Positions 1 through 11,223 of a stretch of 64,000 nucleotides of DNA are shown here, in pieces. Below the pieces are notes generated by a model, which saw only the letters and a list, made by a program, of their open reading frames with translations, had not been told where the DNA came from and ran no database searches. Location of the stretch: contig WFMF01000016.1 of NCBI GenBank assembly GCA_011033025.1, forward strand, positions 496,001 through 560,000, written 5' to 3'. The first letter of the stretch is position 1, and each line of letters opens with the position of its first letter. A program made the position numbers and the translations under genes. The stretch comes from Beroe forskalii. Its lineage: Eukaryota; Ctenophora; Nuda; Beroida; Beroidae.

Positions 1-2088
1 TTAAAAGTTAATTTAGGTGAAATGAAACTTTTATGACTTGGCCTGAATAGTGTTGAATTCACTTGAACGGCATTATATAACACGATAATGACCTAAATCA
101 AAATTTTTGACCGGGATTTGGTCTCTTGATGCAAATTTATTGAATAGAAATGAGTTTTAATGGCCATTTTAGAGCATAAGGTCCTTAATTTGGCAAAATT
201 TTGTCCAAGGCGCCAGTTGAAACGGTTCAAAAGTGATTCAATTTCTGTCCATAGGGCCGGTTAAAAATGGCCGACTTAATAAAGGCCAATAAGGTATAGC
301 AAATTTAGATTTAATTTTTAAAGTAACAGCACTTTTTAAAACGAAAAAGCATTTGAAATAACGGTACAAATGATACAGAAGTACACAGCATATTTTTTAA
401 ACAGAGCCCCATTACACTTTGCAGCTGAGGTATCAGATTATAGAGCTTACTAAGAAGCTGAGAGAAGCAAACTCCACCAATGAATACCTCAAATATCGTT
501 TGGTAAGAAGCGGCTTGCTGATTGGTTACTCACTCAGCAGCTGAAGCTTGATTGGCTGCTGATTCAGCACCTGAAATGTAATTGGTTCCCCAACTTTGTG
601 TGTAAATCTAAATGTGGTTTTGCTTGGAACTTGTGTCGATAACCGCCTTTTCTCCATTTCCTTCGCCCTTTGCCGAAATCTTCACAGCACTCCATATTAT
701 GATCAGAATTGACTGCAAATCTCATTTAAATAATATGAAGCATTATGTATTTCTCCCTCTGTTCAAATTACTGTCTTTAAATCATTCGGTTTTTATGACT
801 GAAATGATTACATCAAAAATGGTTTGAAAAGGCCCTCCTTTAAAATCACGCTTCCGCTTGTAGCTGTATATGATTGATATACGCTGGTTAACTATTAGGA
901 AGTTGATGACACTGAGTTCAATCTTCTCACACCATCGTGACTACAATTGAAATGATGCGATCAAAATAATCTGAATCTTTGTTTTTTTCATGTTTTTACA
1001 TTAAACATTTTTTCCTAAAACCGAAAAGGACTTGGTTGTGATGGTCCGCGGCGGTTTTGAGGCGTTCTTTATTGTATAACCGATGATATGAGAAAGAACG
1101 CGACGGTTATAACTGCTGCAACTCTGAAAGTTTTGGTATGATTTCTCCACCGCGTTTTGAAGTCCCCCTCGGCAAGTCCTATGTTTATGTAAGAATCTCC
1201 GTCATCAGTCAACACATCGGCCTGGTAGACTGATGAGGGTGTGAGGCATTGCCCCTGCAGATGACAATTGGGCTTGTCTCTGCAATTGCACTGCCTCACA
1301 CTCTCGTCAACGCTCTTGTCTTCCAGGACCTATTTGTTGTGATTCTTGATCATCCTACCCATACTAGGCATGCAAGAGTAGCTCAGTTTTACAGTGTTCC
1401 GGTTGAAGATCTTGTGTAGTCGGTGACCCACAGGGAAGTGTCTGTCGAGGATGCTGAAGAATCTCCGCCCGAGCTCTGTCTTAACGTTCGTGCTGTAGGG
1501 AGGGTTGAACCAAATGACATTCCTGGTACGTCGTCTCTTCTTGTGGGTAAGTTGTGGTGTTTGGTAGGAGAGGGGCTGATCGTAACCACTGGATTCCAGG
1601 GCTACATCGTACTCCCGTTTCGTGTCGTTGAAGTGCTGCTCTGTGCTGGATATGCTGCTAAGTCGTTTAGAGATCGTGTCGGGATGTTCTTGATGATGTT
1701 GGAGGGATGGTTCGACTTAGCGTTGATGTACAGAGGAGTGTCATTTGGTTTCTTGTAGGGTCTGTAGGAGTTGTCTTTGAGGAATAGCTCCACATCCAGG
1801 TAGTTGACTGAATCATCGTGTATTTCAACAGTGGTTATAAGTCCCTCACGCTTGAATGCTGCATGGAGTTTCTTCCTGATGCTGTCCAACTTAGGTCCGT
1901 TGGAATTCCCGATTATTGCTAATCCGTCATCCCTGTACAGACCCAAGTGTTCTTTGGGGATGATGCTGATGATTTTGTTTAGCAAGTAAACGCCAATGAG
2001 CTCTGATGTTTCAGCTCCGTCCAGACTTCCCATGGTGACATAGAAGTTTTCTTCAGATTTCTTGACCCAACTGTTTGTCGTTGAAGAG

Positions 2089-3545
2089 CAGGCATGGATC
2101 CAGCCCAGAATTTTTGGGGGCGTGCAAATTTGAGCTCATTCGGCGCCGCTTCGCGGCGCCTCATTCGCAGTAAGTGCGTTTTTCGAAAATAAAGATAATT
2201 CAAGTTTGTATTAGCACTAGCAGAGGCCTGGGGGCGGCAGCCCCCAGAAGCCAGAGGTCTGGAATGTAAAGAAATGTCATCTCAATAGGGTTTTTGCATT
2301 GTTTTCATCTCAACAGCATCATCGTTGTAGTCGAACTCAATTTCACTTATTATATTCACAATCAAAAGAAAGAAAGAACAGCAGGGGCCTGGGGGCGGCA
2401 GCCCCCAGAAGCCAGAGGTCTGGAATGTAAAGAAATGTCATCTCAATAGGGTTTTTGCATTGTTTTCATCTCAACAGCTTCATCGTTGTAGTCGAACTCA
2501 ATTTCACTTATTATATTCACAATCAAAAGAAAGAAAGAACAGCAGGGGTCTGGGGGCGGCAGCCCCCAGAAGCCAGAGGTCTGGAATTGAAAGAAATGTC
2601 AAATCAATAAAGTTTTTGCATTGTTTTCATCTCAACAGCTTCATCGTTGTAGTCGTACTCAATTTCGCTAAATTTTCACAATCAAAAGAAAGAAAAAACA
2701 GCGGGGGTCTGGGGGCGGCAGCCCCCAGAAGCCAGAGGTCTTGAATTTAAAGAAATGTCACCTCAATAGAGTTTTTGCATTGTTTTCATGTCAATTTTCA
2801 ACAGCTCCGTCGATTTTGTCGTACATTATTTCACTAAATATATTACCAATCACCAGGAATAAAGAACAGCAGGGGTCTGGGGTGGCAGCCTCCAGAAGCC
2901 ATATGTCTGGAAAAGAGACATTTCTGTTGTCACCTCAATAGCTCAATAGGGTTTTGCAATGTTTTCATTTCAACAGCACGATCGATAATGTCGCACTCAA
3001 TTTCAATAAATTTAATATTGTAAAACAAATTAACAGCAGGGGTCTGAGCCCTCAGACTCTGAGGGCGGCAGCCCCAGAAAGCCAGAGTTTGGGAAGAAAC
3101 AGTTTTGGAAGAAACAAGTGAAGAAGTGACCTCAATAGCGTATTCCCATTCAATTGATACTTTTATGTCTCCAAACCAATAATTCAGATCATATAAAGCT
3201 TGTCCGTGGAGACAATTACTGCAGCATCTGATTTTCTCAGTGGTATCCATCATTGAAGCATCCTTCAGGCCCACACTGAATGGAAGGCCATCGATTTCTG
3301 ACGAATGCTATTCTAGATACTTGACAGTTGACAAATAAGACTATACATGGATCGGAATTTATAACGTCTCATATGTTTAAAAACTAATAATTTTCATAAA
3401 TTCTTTAGTCCTTTTTCGGACTGTATTTTAAATTCTAATGATGCTTTAGTTTGAAATCTTTGAATTGCACGCCCAGAGCACGCCCCCAAATTTTCGTTTG
3501 GGGGCGTGCGCACGCCCCCAGCACGCCCCCGTGGATCCATGCCTG
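2089..3545. mobile_element. Non-autonomous hAT-like DNA transposon, copy 1
   Basis: The element starts CAGGCATGGATCCA and ends with the exact reverse complement, a 14-bp terminal inverted repeat. It is flanked by a perfect 8-bp target duplication, TTGAAGAG, at 2081-2088 and 3546-3553. An 8-bp duplication and a CAGG-type terminus are known hallmarks of the hAT superfamily. No transposase frame is visible in its 1457 bp. The inside is mostly six tandem units of about 160 bp, and one end carries a perfect 20-bp GC-rich palindrome at 3500-3519. It sits inside the Penelope-like RT frame. Family assignment rests on the termini and duplication only. Confidence 0.85.
2220..3060. repeat. Internal ~160-bp tandem repeat of hAT-like copy 1
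   Basis: Six units begin at about 2220, 2381, 2542, 2701, 2869 and 3035 (spacing 161, 161, 159, 168 and 166 bp). Each opens with a G/C hairpin (CTGGGGGC, loop GGCA, GCCCCCAG), followed by an A/T-rich part. The first three units are nearly identical and the last three decay progressively. The same array, inverted, fills copy 2 (about 6840-7670). Confidence 0.88.
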
Positions 3546-3770
3546 TTGAAGAGAAATGACCGCTTTGTGAGCTTTATTATCTCTTCTTCGTCTCTGGTTA
3601 AGTCTGTGATAGATTTCGCGTACGTCAGTGCTCGATCTAGCAAGCCCGAGGATATTGAGGGGTAAAACTCAACTGTGTCAAGCTTGATAAATCGAGCCTT
3701 TTTCAAGTTCTGCACGCTTCGAAACCGTTGCAAAACTTCCGATTTTTTTTTTAATTTCAAAATTCCAATT

Positions 3771-4261
3771 TTGCATGAAATATTTTTACAATGTCATTCA
3801 GGTTAAAACATTCTGCCCTTCTACTTAACCAAAATAGCACAGCAAAATATAAATAAACTGCGAAATCTGGGCTAAACTCCCAACACAGCGTTAACCATTA
3901 TTACAGGGAGGCCCATCATAAACATCAATCAAAATATAGGTAATAAAATGAATAGTTACAATAGTAATAAATAAATATATGCCATCAGATAAAATTAAGT
4001 CACAAATTTGATAAATAAATTACAAATATAATATGGTTGCCAATTGTAATCAACCATCGTGACATAGATTGGTACTTATTTTGTCACTTTAGAGCTCTAG
4101 GAACAGCGAAGACCTAGCTCAATACTTACTTTACTGCATCAATACCACCATCTCGAAAAATAAAAATTTATTAAAAATTTCTTGAGTAAGGGTATTTTTG
4201 CTCTTGCCTTACGACTTAATGACCATACAGTTCCCAGACCAAACCAATTAAGTTAAGTTAA
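3771..4261. other. Non-coding stretch between PLE and LINE remnants
   Basis: This is A/T-rich sequence with no supported frame. It is shared with the right arm (about 16918-17395), so it is part of the duplicated segment rather than arm-specific. I see no further structure in it. Confidence 0.6.
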
Positions 4262-5890
4262 TCGGGCCAGTCTAGATCTGCTTTCCAGAGGAAAGTTTTG
4301 AGTTGTGATTTAAAGGTGGAGATGCTTTTAACTTGCCTGATACTATAAGGGATTTTGTTCCATATGACCATTGTTCTGTAGAAAAATGAGTTCTGAAATT
4401 ATCACAATTGAGCCTTATTGTACATTTTAATCTCAGACAATCCTCTTTGCTCACAATATCATTTTGTACTTCTGGTGCTCCTCACTTCAGTATGTGAAAG
4501 CCTTCTGGTAAGGTGATGGAGATAAGAGTGTGTGATTTTGAACATCACGATTAGGTCAGTTATGATAAATTTGTGTTTTATATAGGTGGGATATTCAAGG
4601 TTTTCAGTTTATTGTAGTATTCAGTATCACAGATATGGTCATGGGGACGGCCTTCAATCCACTTGATGGCCCGCTTTTGGATGGCCTCAAAGCCACTGAG
4701 CTGGTTAGAGCTGACTGGATGCCAAATGATGATAGGCAATGCTCAAATAAAGACCTAACTAGTGTAAGGTAGAAGGGGTTGTTTGTCTTTTATCACAGGT
4801 GAAATGACAAATACGTGTTACAAGTCCTAGACGGGAGTTTGCTTTTGATAGTGCATTGTTCTGACCATATAAGTCTAGAGTTTACTTAGGGGCAAGTTAA
4901 AACGTTCAATGATAGCATTGAGACAGTTCTCTAAATTGCCCTTATCAGTTTATGATAATCCTCAATAACATTGAGGAATGGGACAGGTTCTGCGTGGAAG
5001 GGACATTGATGGCATTGGTGCCAACTATGAGGGTGAGCGTTCTTACATCCTCATATGAGTCTGGGTGTAAAATGTCCGTGGAGGATGCCAGATATGTTGC
5101 TGGCAGCCTGGTTTCATGATGATCATGGTCCCGTGATGCATGAATATCTGTTTCACCAGGTTACCCGCCTTTTCTGGACGGGCAGACCAAAACTCGATAT
5201 CCCTAGGTGTACCGATGGAGAGGTTACATAAGGGGTGATCCTGATCAATCAATCCCTCGTCGTCCTGATGTAGAGGTAAAGTCTCATCCCGGATCATCAG
5301 GCATGAGTCAAGCAACTTCAAGTTAAAAGGTCATTTTTAAGCCTGTCCATGATCTTATTGATCTGTTTATAGGTGGCTATCTGACGGGCGTCAAGGGACC
5401 ATGACCCAAATTGGTATGTGCAGGGGGTCTTGGCAGAGAGCCAAATATATTTGGTATCAAATACAGAGAAAAGTTTCAGGACCTCATTCTCCACTGATTT
5501 GAGATCTGACGCAGTTTTCAGTTTTATTTGGCTTCGATAAGTTCGGCCAATGAGGACAAGCTCTTTACATTGCGTGGTAGAACTTCGGATGTGTGTTCTA
5601 CTGATAAGTTCCCATCTGTTTCCCCCTCCTCATACAAGGGTGCAGATTGGGGAACTAGGTTCAAACTCTCAGGAGACGAGTCTTTACATTGTGATGGCTC
5701 TTCCTTGGAAGTGTAAGAGGGGGTCCCTTGGTCGTCAGTGGAGGGGTCTGAGAATGAGCTGCTAATTGGGATAGACAATCTACACACGACACAGACAACA
5801 CAGGTTACCTCTGTTCGATGAAAGACTTGAACCTGCTTGAGAGAGTAACCCTGTGTGCTCGTGTCTCTTCTGTGTGCACTGTGCAACTGT
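4262..5890 (-). pseudogene. LINE remnant: ORF1-like piece joined to an ORF2 C-terminus
   Basis: This is the minus-strand mirror of 15292-16917. The 5' part (5886-5043) encodes a Ser/Thr-rich leader and a stretch including IEFWSARPEKAGNLVKQIF. The 3' part (about 4870-4265) encodes, across stops and frameshifts, the usual C-terminal end of a LINE ORF2 (LVRSLFEHCSIIWHP, FEAIQKRAIK, then VIWNKIP and STFKSQL). The endonuclease and RT core that should lie between them are absent, so this is a deleted, dead copy. Family assignment is by motif style only. Confidence 0.65.
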
Positions 5891-6356
5891 TACCGATCTG
5901 AAAATAGATGGACAGCAGTAAATCTGTTTATTTGGTGGGAGTAGCGCTGCAGGGGTTAGTGGGACATGCAACACATAGTGAGAACAGATTCTTTGAGGAG
6001 TTGATGAGACAGAGAGTTTCAGACAGAGAGTTTGAAAATTCCCTTTTGGGTACACTACACAAATACGCACTGTGTATTGTACTGGAACAACAGCTAAGCT
6101 ACAATGTGACCCGCCGTATCATGTTGTCATCTCAAATTTGATCGTATAAAGTAGTCTTGTAAGGCTTTGTATTTTTTTAAAATTTGTCTATGCATGTACT
6201 TTTCGTCCAAAATGAACCCTCTTTTTGGAAGTTGAACAAATAGCGTCAACAACCCGTATTGACATGAAAGTTTTGGGCTTCATCCCCCCATGCATTCAGT
6301 GGATTTATATTTAAAGCAGCTGTGTACTACAAGCCTTTTTCAGTTTTATTGTAAAG

Positions 6357-7789
6357 CAGGCATGGATCCACGGGGGCGTGCTGGGGGCGTGCGCACGCCC
6401 CCAAACGAAAATTTGGGGGCGTGCTCTGGGCGTGCAATTCAAAGATTTCAAACTAAAGCATCATTAGAATTTAAAATACACAGTCCGAAAAGGACTAAAG
6501 AATTTATGAAAATTATTAGTTTTTAAACATATGAGACGTTATAAATTCCGATCCATGTATAGTCTTATTTGTCAACTGTCAAGTATCTAGAATAGCATTC
6601 GTCGAAATCGATGGCCTTCCATTCAGTGTGGGCCTGAAGGATGCTTCAATGATGGATACCACTGAGAAAATCCAGATGCTGCAGTAATTGTCTCCACGGA
6701 CAAGCTTTATATGATCTGAATTATTGGTTTGGAGACATAAAAGTATCAATTGAATGGGAATACGCTATTGAGTCCTTCTTCACTTGTTTCTTCCAAAACT
6801 GTTTCTTCCCAAACTCTGGCTTTCTGGGGCTGCCGCCCTCAGAGTCTGAGGCTCAGACCCCTGCTGTTCATTTGTTTTTACAATATTAAATTTATTGAAA
6901 TTGAGTGCGACATTATCGATCGTGCTGTTGAAATGAAAACATTGCAAAACCCTATTGAGCTATTGAGGTGACAACAGAAATGTCTCTTTCAGACATATGG
7001 CTTCTGGAGGCTGCCACCCCAGACCCTGCTGTTCTTTATTCCCTGGTGATTGGTAATATATTTAGTGAAATAATGTACGTAAAATCGACGGAGCTGTTGA
7101 AAATTGACATGAAAACAATGCAAAAACTCTATTGAGTGTGACATTTCTTTAAATTCAAGACCTCTGGCTTCTGAGGGCTGCCCCCAGACCCCCGCTATTT
7201 TTTCTTTCTTTGATTGTGAAAATTTAGCGAAATTGAGTACGACTACAACGATGAAGCTGTTGAGATGAAAACAATGCAAAACTTTATTGATTTGACATTT
7301 CTTTCAATTCCAGACCTCTGGCTTCTGGGGGCTGCCCCAGACCCCTGCTGTTCTTTCTTTCTTTTGATTGTGAATATAATAAGTGAAATTGAGTTCGACT
7401 ACAACATTGAAGCTGTTGAGATGAAAACAATGCAAAACCTATTGAGATGACATTTTCTTTACATTCCAGACCTCTGGCTTCTGGGGGCTGCCGCCCCCAG
7501 GCCCCTGCTGTTCTTTCTTTCTTTTGATTGTGAATATAATAAGTGAAATTGGTTCGACTACAACGATGATGCTGTTGAGATGAAAACAATGCAAAACCCT
7601 ATTGAGATGACATTTCTTTACATTCCAGACCTCTGGCTTCTGGGGGCTGCCGCCCCAGGCCTCTGCTAGTGCTAATACAAACTTGAATTATCTTTATTTT
7701 CGAAAAACACTTACTGCGAATGAGGCGCCGCGAAGCAGCACCAGATAACTCAAATACGCCCCAAAAATTCTGGGCTGGATCCATGCCTG
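6357..7789. mobile_element. Non-autonomous hAT-like DNA transposon, copy 2 (inverted relative to copy 1)
   Basis: It has the same 14-bp termini (CAGGCATGGATCCA and its complement) and a perfect 8-bp target duplication, TTGTAAAG, at 6349-6356 and 7790-7797. Its 1433 bp match copy 1 in opposite orientation, including the 20-bp palindrome near its left end and the ~160-bp units. It carries many small differences, so the two insertions are not from one recent event. The matching site in the right arm (14820-14827) holds a single CTTTACAA, which is an unfilled target site. No transposase is encoded. Confidence 0.86.
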
Positions 7790-8005
7790 TTGTAAAGATT
7801 CTGTAATTTCTTGCTGTTGTATAGTTGTCTGTCAATTCGAACATATTGCTCTATATTGCACTGTGTATGCTGTGTTGGGAGTCAATAGAATGCTTGAAAA
7901 CAATTTATCAAGTAATCTTGTCGCAAGTTCGGAGAACGCTTCTGAAATTTCCTCGGAACTACTATTTGTGCGTACGTGATACTTATTTGCATACGTGATA
8001 TTTAA

Positions 8006-9447
8006 TTGCCAGTATACTTATCGCCACAGGCCGAACGGGATCGGGTCGCACTGGAACAGGCCGAACGGGATCGGGTCGCACTGGAACAGGCCGAACGGGA
8101 TCGAGTCGCTCTGGAACAGGCCGAACGGGATCGTGTCGCACTGGAACAGGCCGAACGGGATCGGGTCGCACTGGAACAGGCCGAACGGGATCGGGTCGCA
8201 CTGGAACAGGCCGAGCGGGATCGGGTCGCACTGGAACAGGCCGAACGGGATCGGGTCGCACTGGAACAGGCCGAACGGGATCGAGTCGCTCTGGAACAGG
8301 CTGAGCGGGATCGGGTCGCACTGGAACAGGCCGAACGGGATCGAGTCGCACTGGAACAGGCCGAACGGGATCGGGTCGCACTGGAACAGGCCGAACGGGA
8401 TCGAGTCGCACTGGAACAGGCTGAGCGGGATCGGGTCGCACTGGAACAGGCTGAGCGGGATCGGGTCGCACTGGAACAGGCCGAACGGGATCGAGTCGCA
8501 CTGGAACAGGCTGAGCGGGATCGGGTCGCACTGGAACAGGCCGAGCGGGATAGGAGAGCACTGGAACAGGCCGAGCAAGACCGCATCGTACTGGAACAGG
8601 CCGAGCAGGACCGCATCGCACTGGAACAGGCCGAGCAAGACCGCATTGCACTGGAACAGGCCGAGCAAGACCGCATCGCACTGGAACAGACCGAGCAAGA
8701 CCGCATCGCACTGGAACAGGCCGAGCAAGACCACATCGCACTGGAACAGACCGAGCAAGACCGCATCGTACTGGAACAGGCCGAGCAAGACCACATCGCA
8801 CTGGAACAGGCCGAGCAAGACCACATCGCACTGGAACAGACCGAGCAAGACCGCATCGCACTGGAACAGGCCGAGCAAGACCACATCGCACTGGAACAGG
8901 CCGAGCAAGACCACATCGCACTGGAACAGGCCGAGCAAGACCACATCGCACTGGAACAGACCGAGCAAGACCGCATCGTACTGGAACAGACCGAGCAAGA
9001 CCGCATCGTACTGGAACAGGCCGAGCAAGACCACATCGCACTGGAACAGGCCGAGCAAGACCGCATCGCTCTGGTACCGGCTGAGCAAGAACAGGCCGCG
9101 AAAGACCGCAACGCACTGGAACAGGCCGAGCAGCTTCGGATCACGATCACTCAAAAGCCACCTATTTTTCTTCAGAAGTCTATCTACACTGACATTCTCG
9201 AGCATCTGAACTCCAAAACATAAAGCCCTGGATGAAAGATTGCGGAGTTAAACCCACTCAGACTCTGGCTTCCAACAAGAAACTTCTTTTGAGCCGCATC
9301 GAGGATGCCGTAATGGGAACGAAGCTCTTAACAGCACCGTTCATCACTCGTCTGACGAAAAGCATGAACGACCCAGCAATTGCCACCGAGCTATATAACT
9401 TGGGATCACTCCAAAAGAAAATGCCAGAGAAAGGAAAACTCAACTCC
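8006..9447 (+). pseudogene. 5' part of LINE ORF1, inverted copy in left arm
   Basis: The frame opens right after a stop at 8003-8005 and has no in-frame ATG upstream of the array. It reads through thirty-five 10-residue repeats, then a unique segment ending TDILEHLNSK. It stops at 9221 because a run of four A (9217-9220) replaces the five seen in the right arm (13306-13310 as T). With five, the frame would continue into WMKDCGVKP, which here appears in another frame from 9232. The segment around LNSK to LLLSRIEDAV resembles a SAP-type helix-turn-helix, a tentative reading. The copy ends at the inversion joint, 9447. Confidence 0.72.
8027..9076 (+). repeat. 30-bp tandem array encoding a 10-residue repeat
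   Basis: About 35 units of exactly 30 bp. In the + frame starting at 8006, the first 17 units all translate as QAERDRVALE. Every base that varies among them is a silent third position (GCC/GCT, GAA/GAG, CGG/CGA/CGT, GCA/GCT). Unit 18 is QAERDRRALE. The remaining units follow Q(A/T)EQD(R/H)I(A/V)LE and do vary in protein. The product should be a long, highly charged helix. Because 30 is divisible by 3, other frames on both strands are open too, but only this frame shows silent-only variation. Confidence 0.95.
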
Positions 9448-11223
9448 CACAGCTTTACCTGGTTTGAGCTGTTTGATTGCATTGTCGAGTTCTTCTTTGG
9501 TGATATCCTCATCAAGGATCTCATGAAGCTTGATGACGTCTGTATCATCCCTGTCAATATGGAGATCTTTGAGACGGGTATCAGGTAGAGTAGGGTTCTT
9601 GTACAGCTCTTTGAAGAAAGCACAGAAGTTAACCATGTCAAAGGCATCAAGTTGACTTGGCTTGTTCTTGACATCCTTGAGTTTTTTGAACCTAGCCCAA
9701 GATATGTTTGTTCCATCAGCAATGTCCTGGCTCAGCTCATAGATGAACTTGGACTTTTTGCCTTTAAGTAGTTTCTTGTGCTCTCGTCTTTTGCTGTAGT
9801 ACACAAGCCGCAGGTCGTCGTTTGCAGGAGTTTTCCCATATTTTTTGGCGAGGTGATTCAGTTCTCGTTTAGACTCTATGCACTGTGCATCAAACCATGG
9901 ATTCTTAGGTTTTATTTTCTTTCTCCTTTTGCTAAATTTCTTAGCCATCTTTAAAAAAGCCCCTTTCGGGTTCCCGAGAGTTTTTTCTGCAATGTCTTTA
10001 AGGGTGTCGACAAGCTGGTTGTTTAGTGCCTCAACTTCACTTGGTGAATTGCAGTACGTCTCTTGGAGCTTAACTAGTGTGCAGCAGAACTCAGGAGCAT
10101 CTTGAGCTTGGAGGAAGGGGTTCTCGGACTCCTGCGTGTTACTGCTCCATCTGTACTTTGGTGGTGCATCTTCCAGCTTGTCCAGGATGTCATCCCCAGA
10201 TGTAAGGTCGTGGTTGAAGTCAAGGACGCAGACGCAGGGTTTGTGGTCAGAAAAGGCAGTGAGCTCACCAACCTTAAAGCTTATCACACTGCTAATGAGA
10301 CTGTTGTTGACAGCCATGTAGTCAACAACACTGCATCCGTGATAGTTTACTGATGTAAATTCTCCGAAAATGTCTCCTATGGTGTTACCATTAAGGAGAG
10401 TTATATTGGCTGATGCAATGAAGTCGAGAAATAACCGCCCACGTTTGTTGATGGAGCTGTCTTTGCTTGCCCGAGTAATCTCTGCTGGTTCACTGTGATG
10501 GTTTTTGTGCAACTCGCTCTCTGTGTCAGTGATTTCGTGGTTGATGTTTTTGGTTCTTGCATTAAAATCACCTGCTAGGAAGATCTTACCAAGACTATTC
10601 TTTGCAATAAATTCCATCAGAAGCTCAATAGTTGGGGTGTCATCATGGCCAGCCGCTTTTCTGCGAGCTTTGTAGGCTGAGTTTTCATCTGAGTCGTAGA
10701 CGTTGATAATGGTTAGGGGCAAGTTGTCGCCTGAAGAAGATACTTTAGTGGAGATGGCTTGAATGTCGTGGCAGCCAGTCTTAATGTATCTGAAGTGTTC
10801 AGCAATGGCCTTGTGAATCCCAATACAAAGTCCACCTGACCTGGAGCCTTTCCTAAGCTGGGTCTGACAATTGTATCCCGGGAGGTTGATTTCCATCTTC
10901 GTTTCCTGGAGGCAAAAAATGGAACTCTGGCGGAGGATGGCACTGAATGGGTCTATGTCTGTTTTTGGACCCTCTGGAGAACTCATGCCATCTTGAATGT
11001 TCCAAGATAGTATATTGAGGGGCCCATTGCGTCCGGAACATTCTGCTGGGGAAGAAAATCTGCTCTGCATGGGTGGAACATTAGGAGTGTCTGGGTTCAT
11101 TATCTGAGTAGTTTCTGTGGCGTCTTCCATCACTTCCTGTCTTTCTTCTGTAGCTGTTCTGGGCAGGTGCTTCACCCCCCGTTTTGTGTGGGAAAGTCTG
11201 GCTGGGTGTTGATGATCTCTCAA
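9448..11223 (-). pseudogene. LINE ORF2: EEP endonuclease and start of RT, truncated
   Basis: An apurinic-type (EEP) endonuclease fills roughly residues 69-335. Visible catalytic blocks are SWNIQDG (N75), LQETK (E107), AGDFNAR (D219, N221), VVDYM (D301) and FSDHK (D326, H327), so the nuclease looks intact. A lysine-rich linker follows, then ELDNAIKQLKPGKAVG, the conserved entry to a LINE reverse transcriptase. There the element breaks into the inverted left arm at 9447, so fingers, palm and C-terminus are missing. The frame overlaps ORF1 by about 140 bp. The true start is probably a Met near residue 32 or 42 of the open frame. CR1/L2-like placement is inferred from the layout. Confidence 0.85.

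Larger units (their letters stand above)
1065..3770 (-). pseudogene. Penelope-like element remnant (RT plus GIY-YIG-like end), split by a hAT-like element
   Basis: On the minus strand the frame at 3760-3446 gives the start of a reverse transcriptase palm (KLDTVEFYPSISS). After the insertion 2089-3545, 2033-1602 continues with VTMGSLDGAETSELIG, the catalytic GLYRDDGLAI and a downstream NYLDV and SNHPSNIIKNIP region. These blocks are typical of Penelope-like retroelements. Farther on, 1299-1069 carries a cysteine-rich stretch (CNCRDKPNCHLQGQCL) and YINIGLAEGDFKTRW, a shape like the GIY-YIG endonuclease linked to this RT class. The copy is 5'-truncated just before the palm, frameshifted and interrupted, so it cannot be active. 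The same element occurs at 17395-18650 and 24863-26150. Confidence 0.82.
1..9447. repeat. Left arm of a large inverted repeat
   Basis: Read as reverse complement, this stretch matches 13076-19695 nearly base for base. Position 1 pairs with about 19695 and position 9447 pairs with 13076. The arm is about 2.9 kb longer than its partner because it carries two hAT-like insertions (2089-3545 and 6357-7789). The rest differs by scattered substitutions and single-base indels. It contains, from the outside in, a Penelope-like remnant, a LINE 3' remnant and the 5' part of another LINE. The repeat may extend left of the window. Whether it is a real chromosomal palindrome or an assembly of two haplotypes cannot be settled from the sequence alone. 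Confidence 0.93.

Noticed and set aside
7983-9223. Long open frames on both strands and in almost every phase across the 30-bp array
   Set aside because: A repeat of 30 bp has the same codons in every unit, so any frame without a stop stays open. Only the + frame from 8006 shows silent-only variation; the others are shadows.
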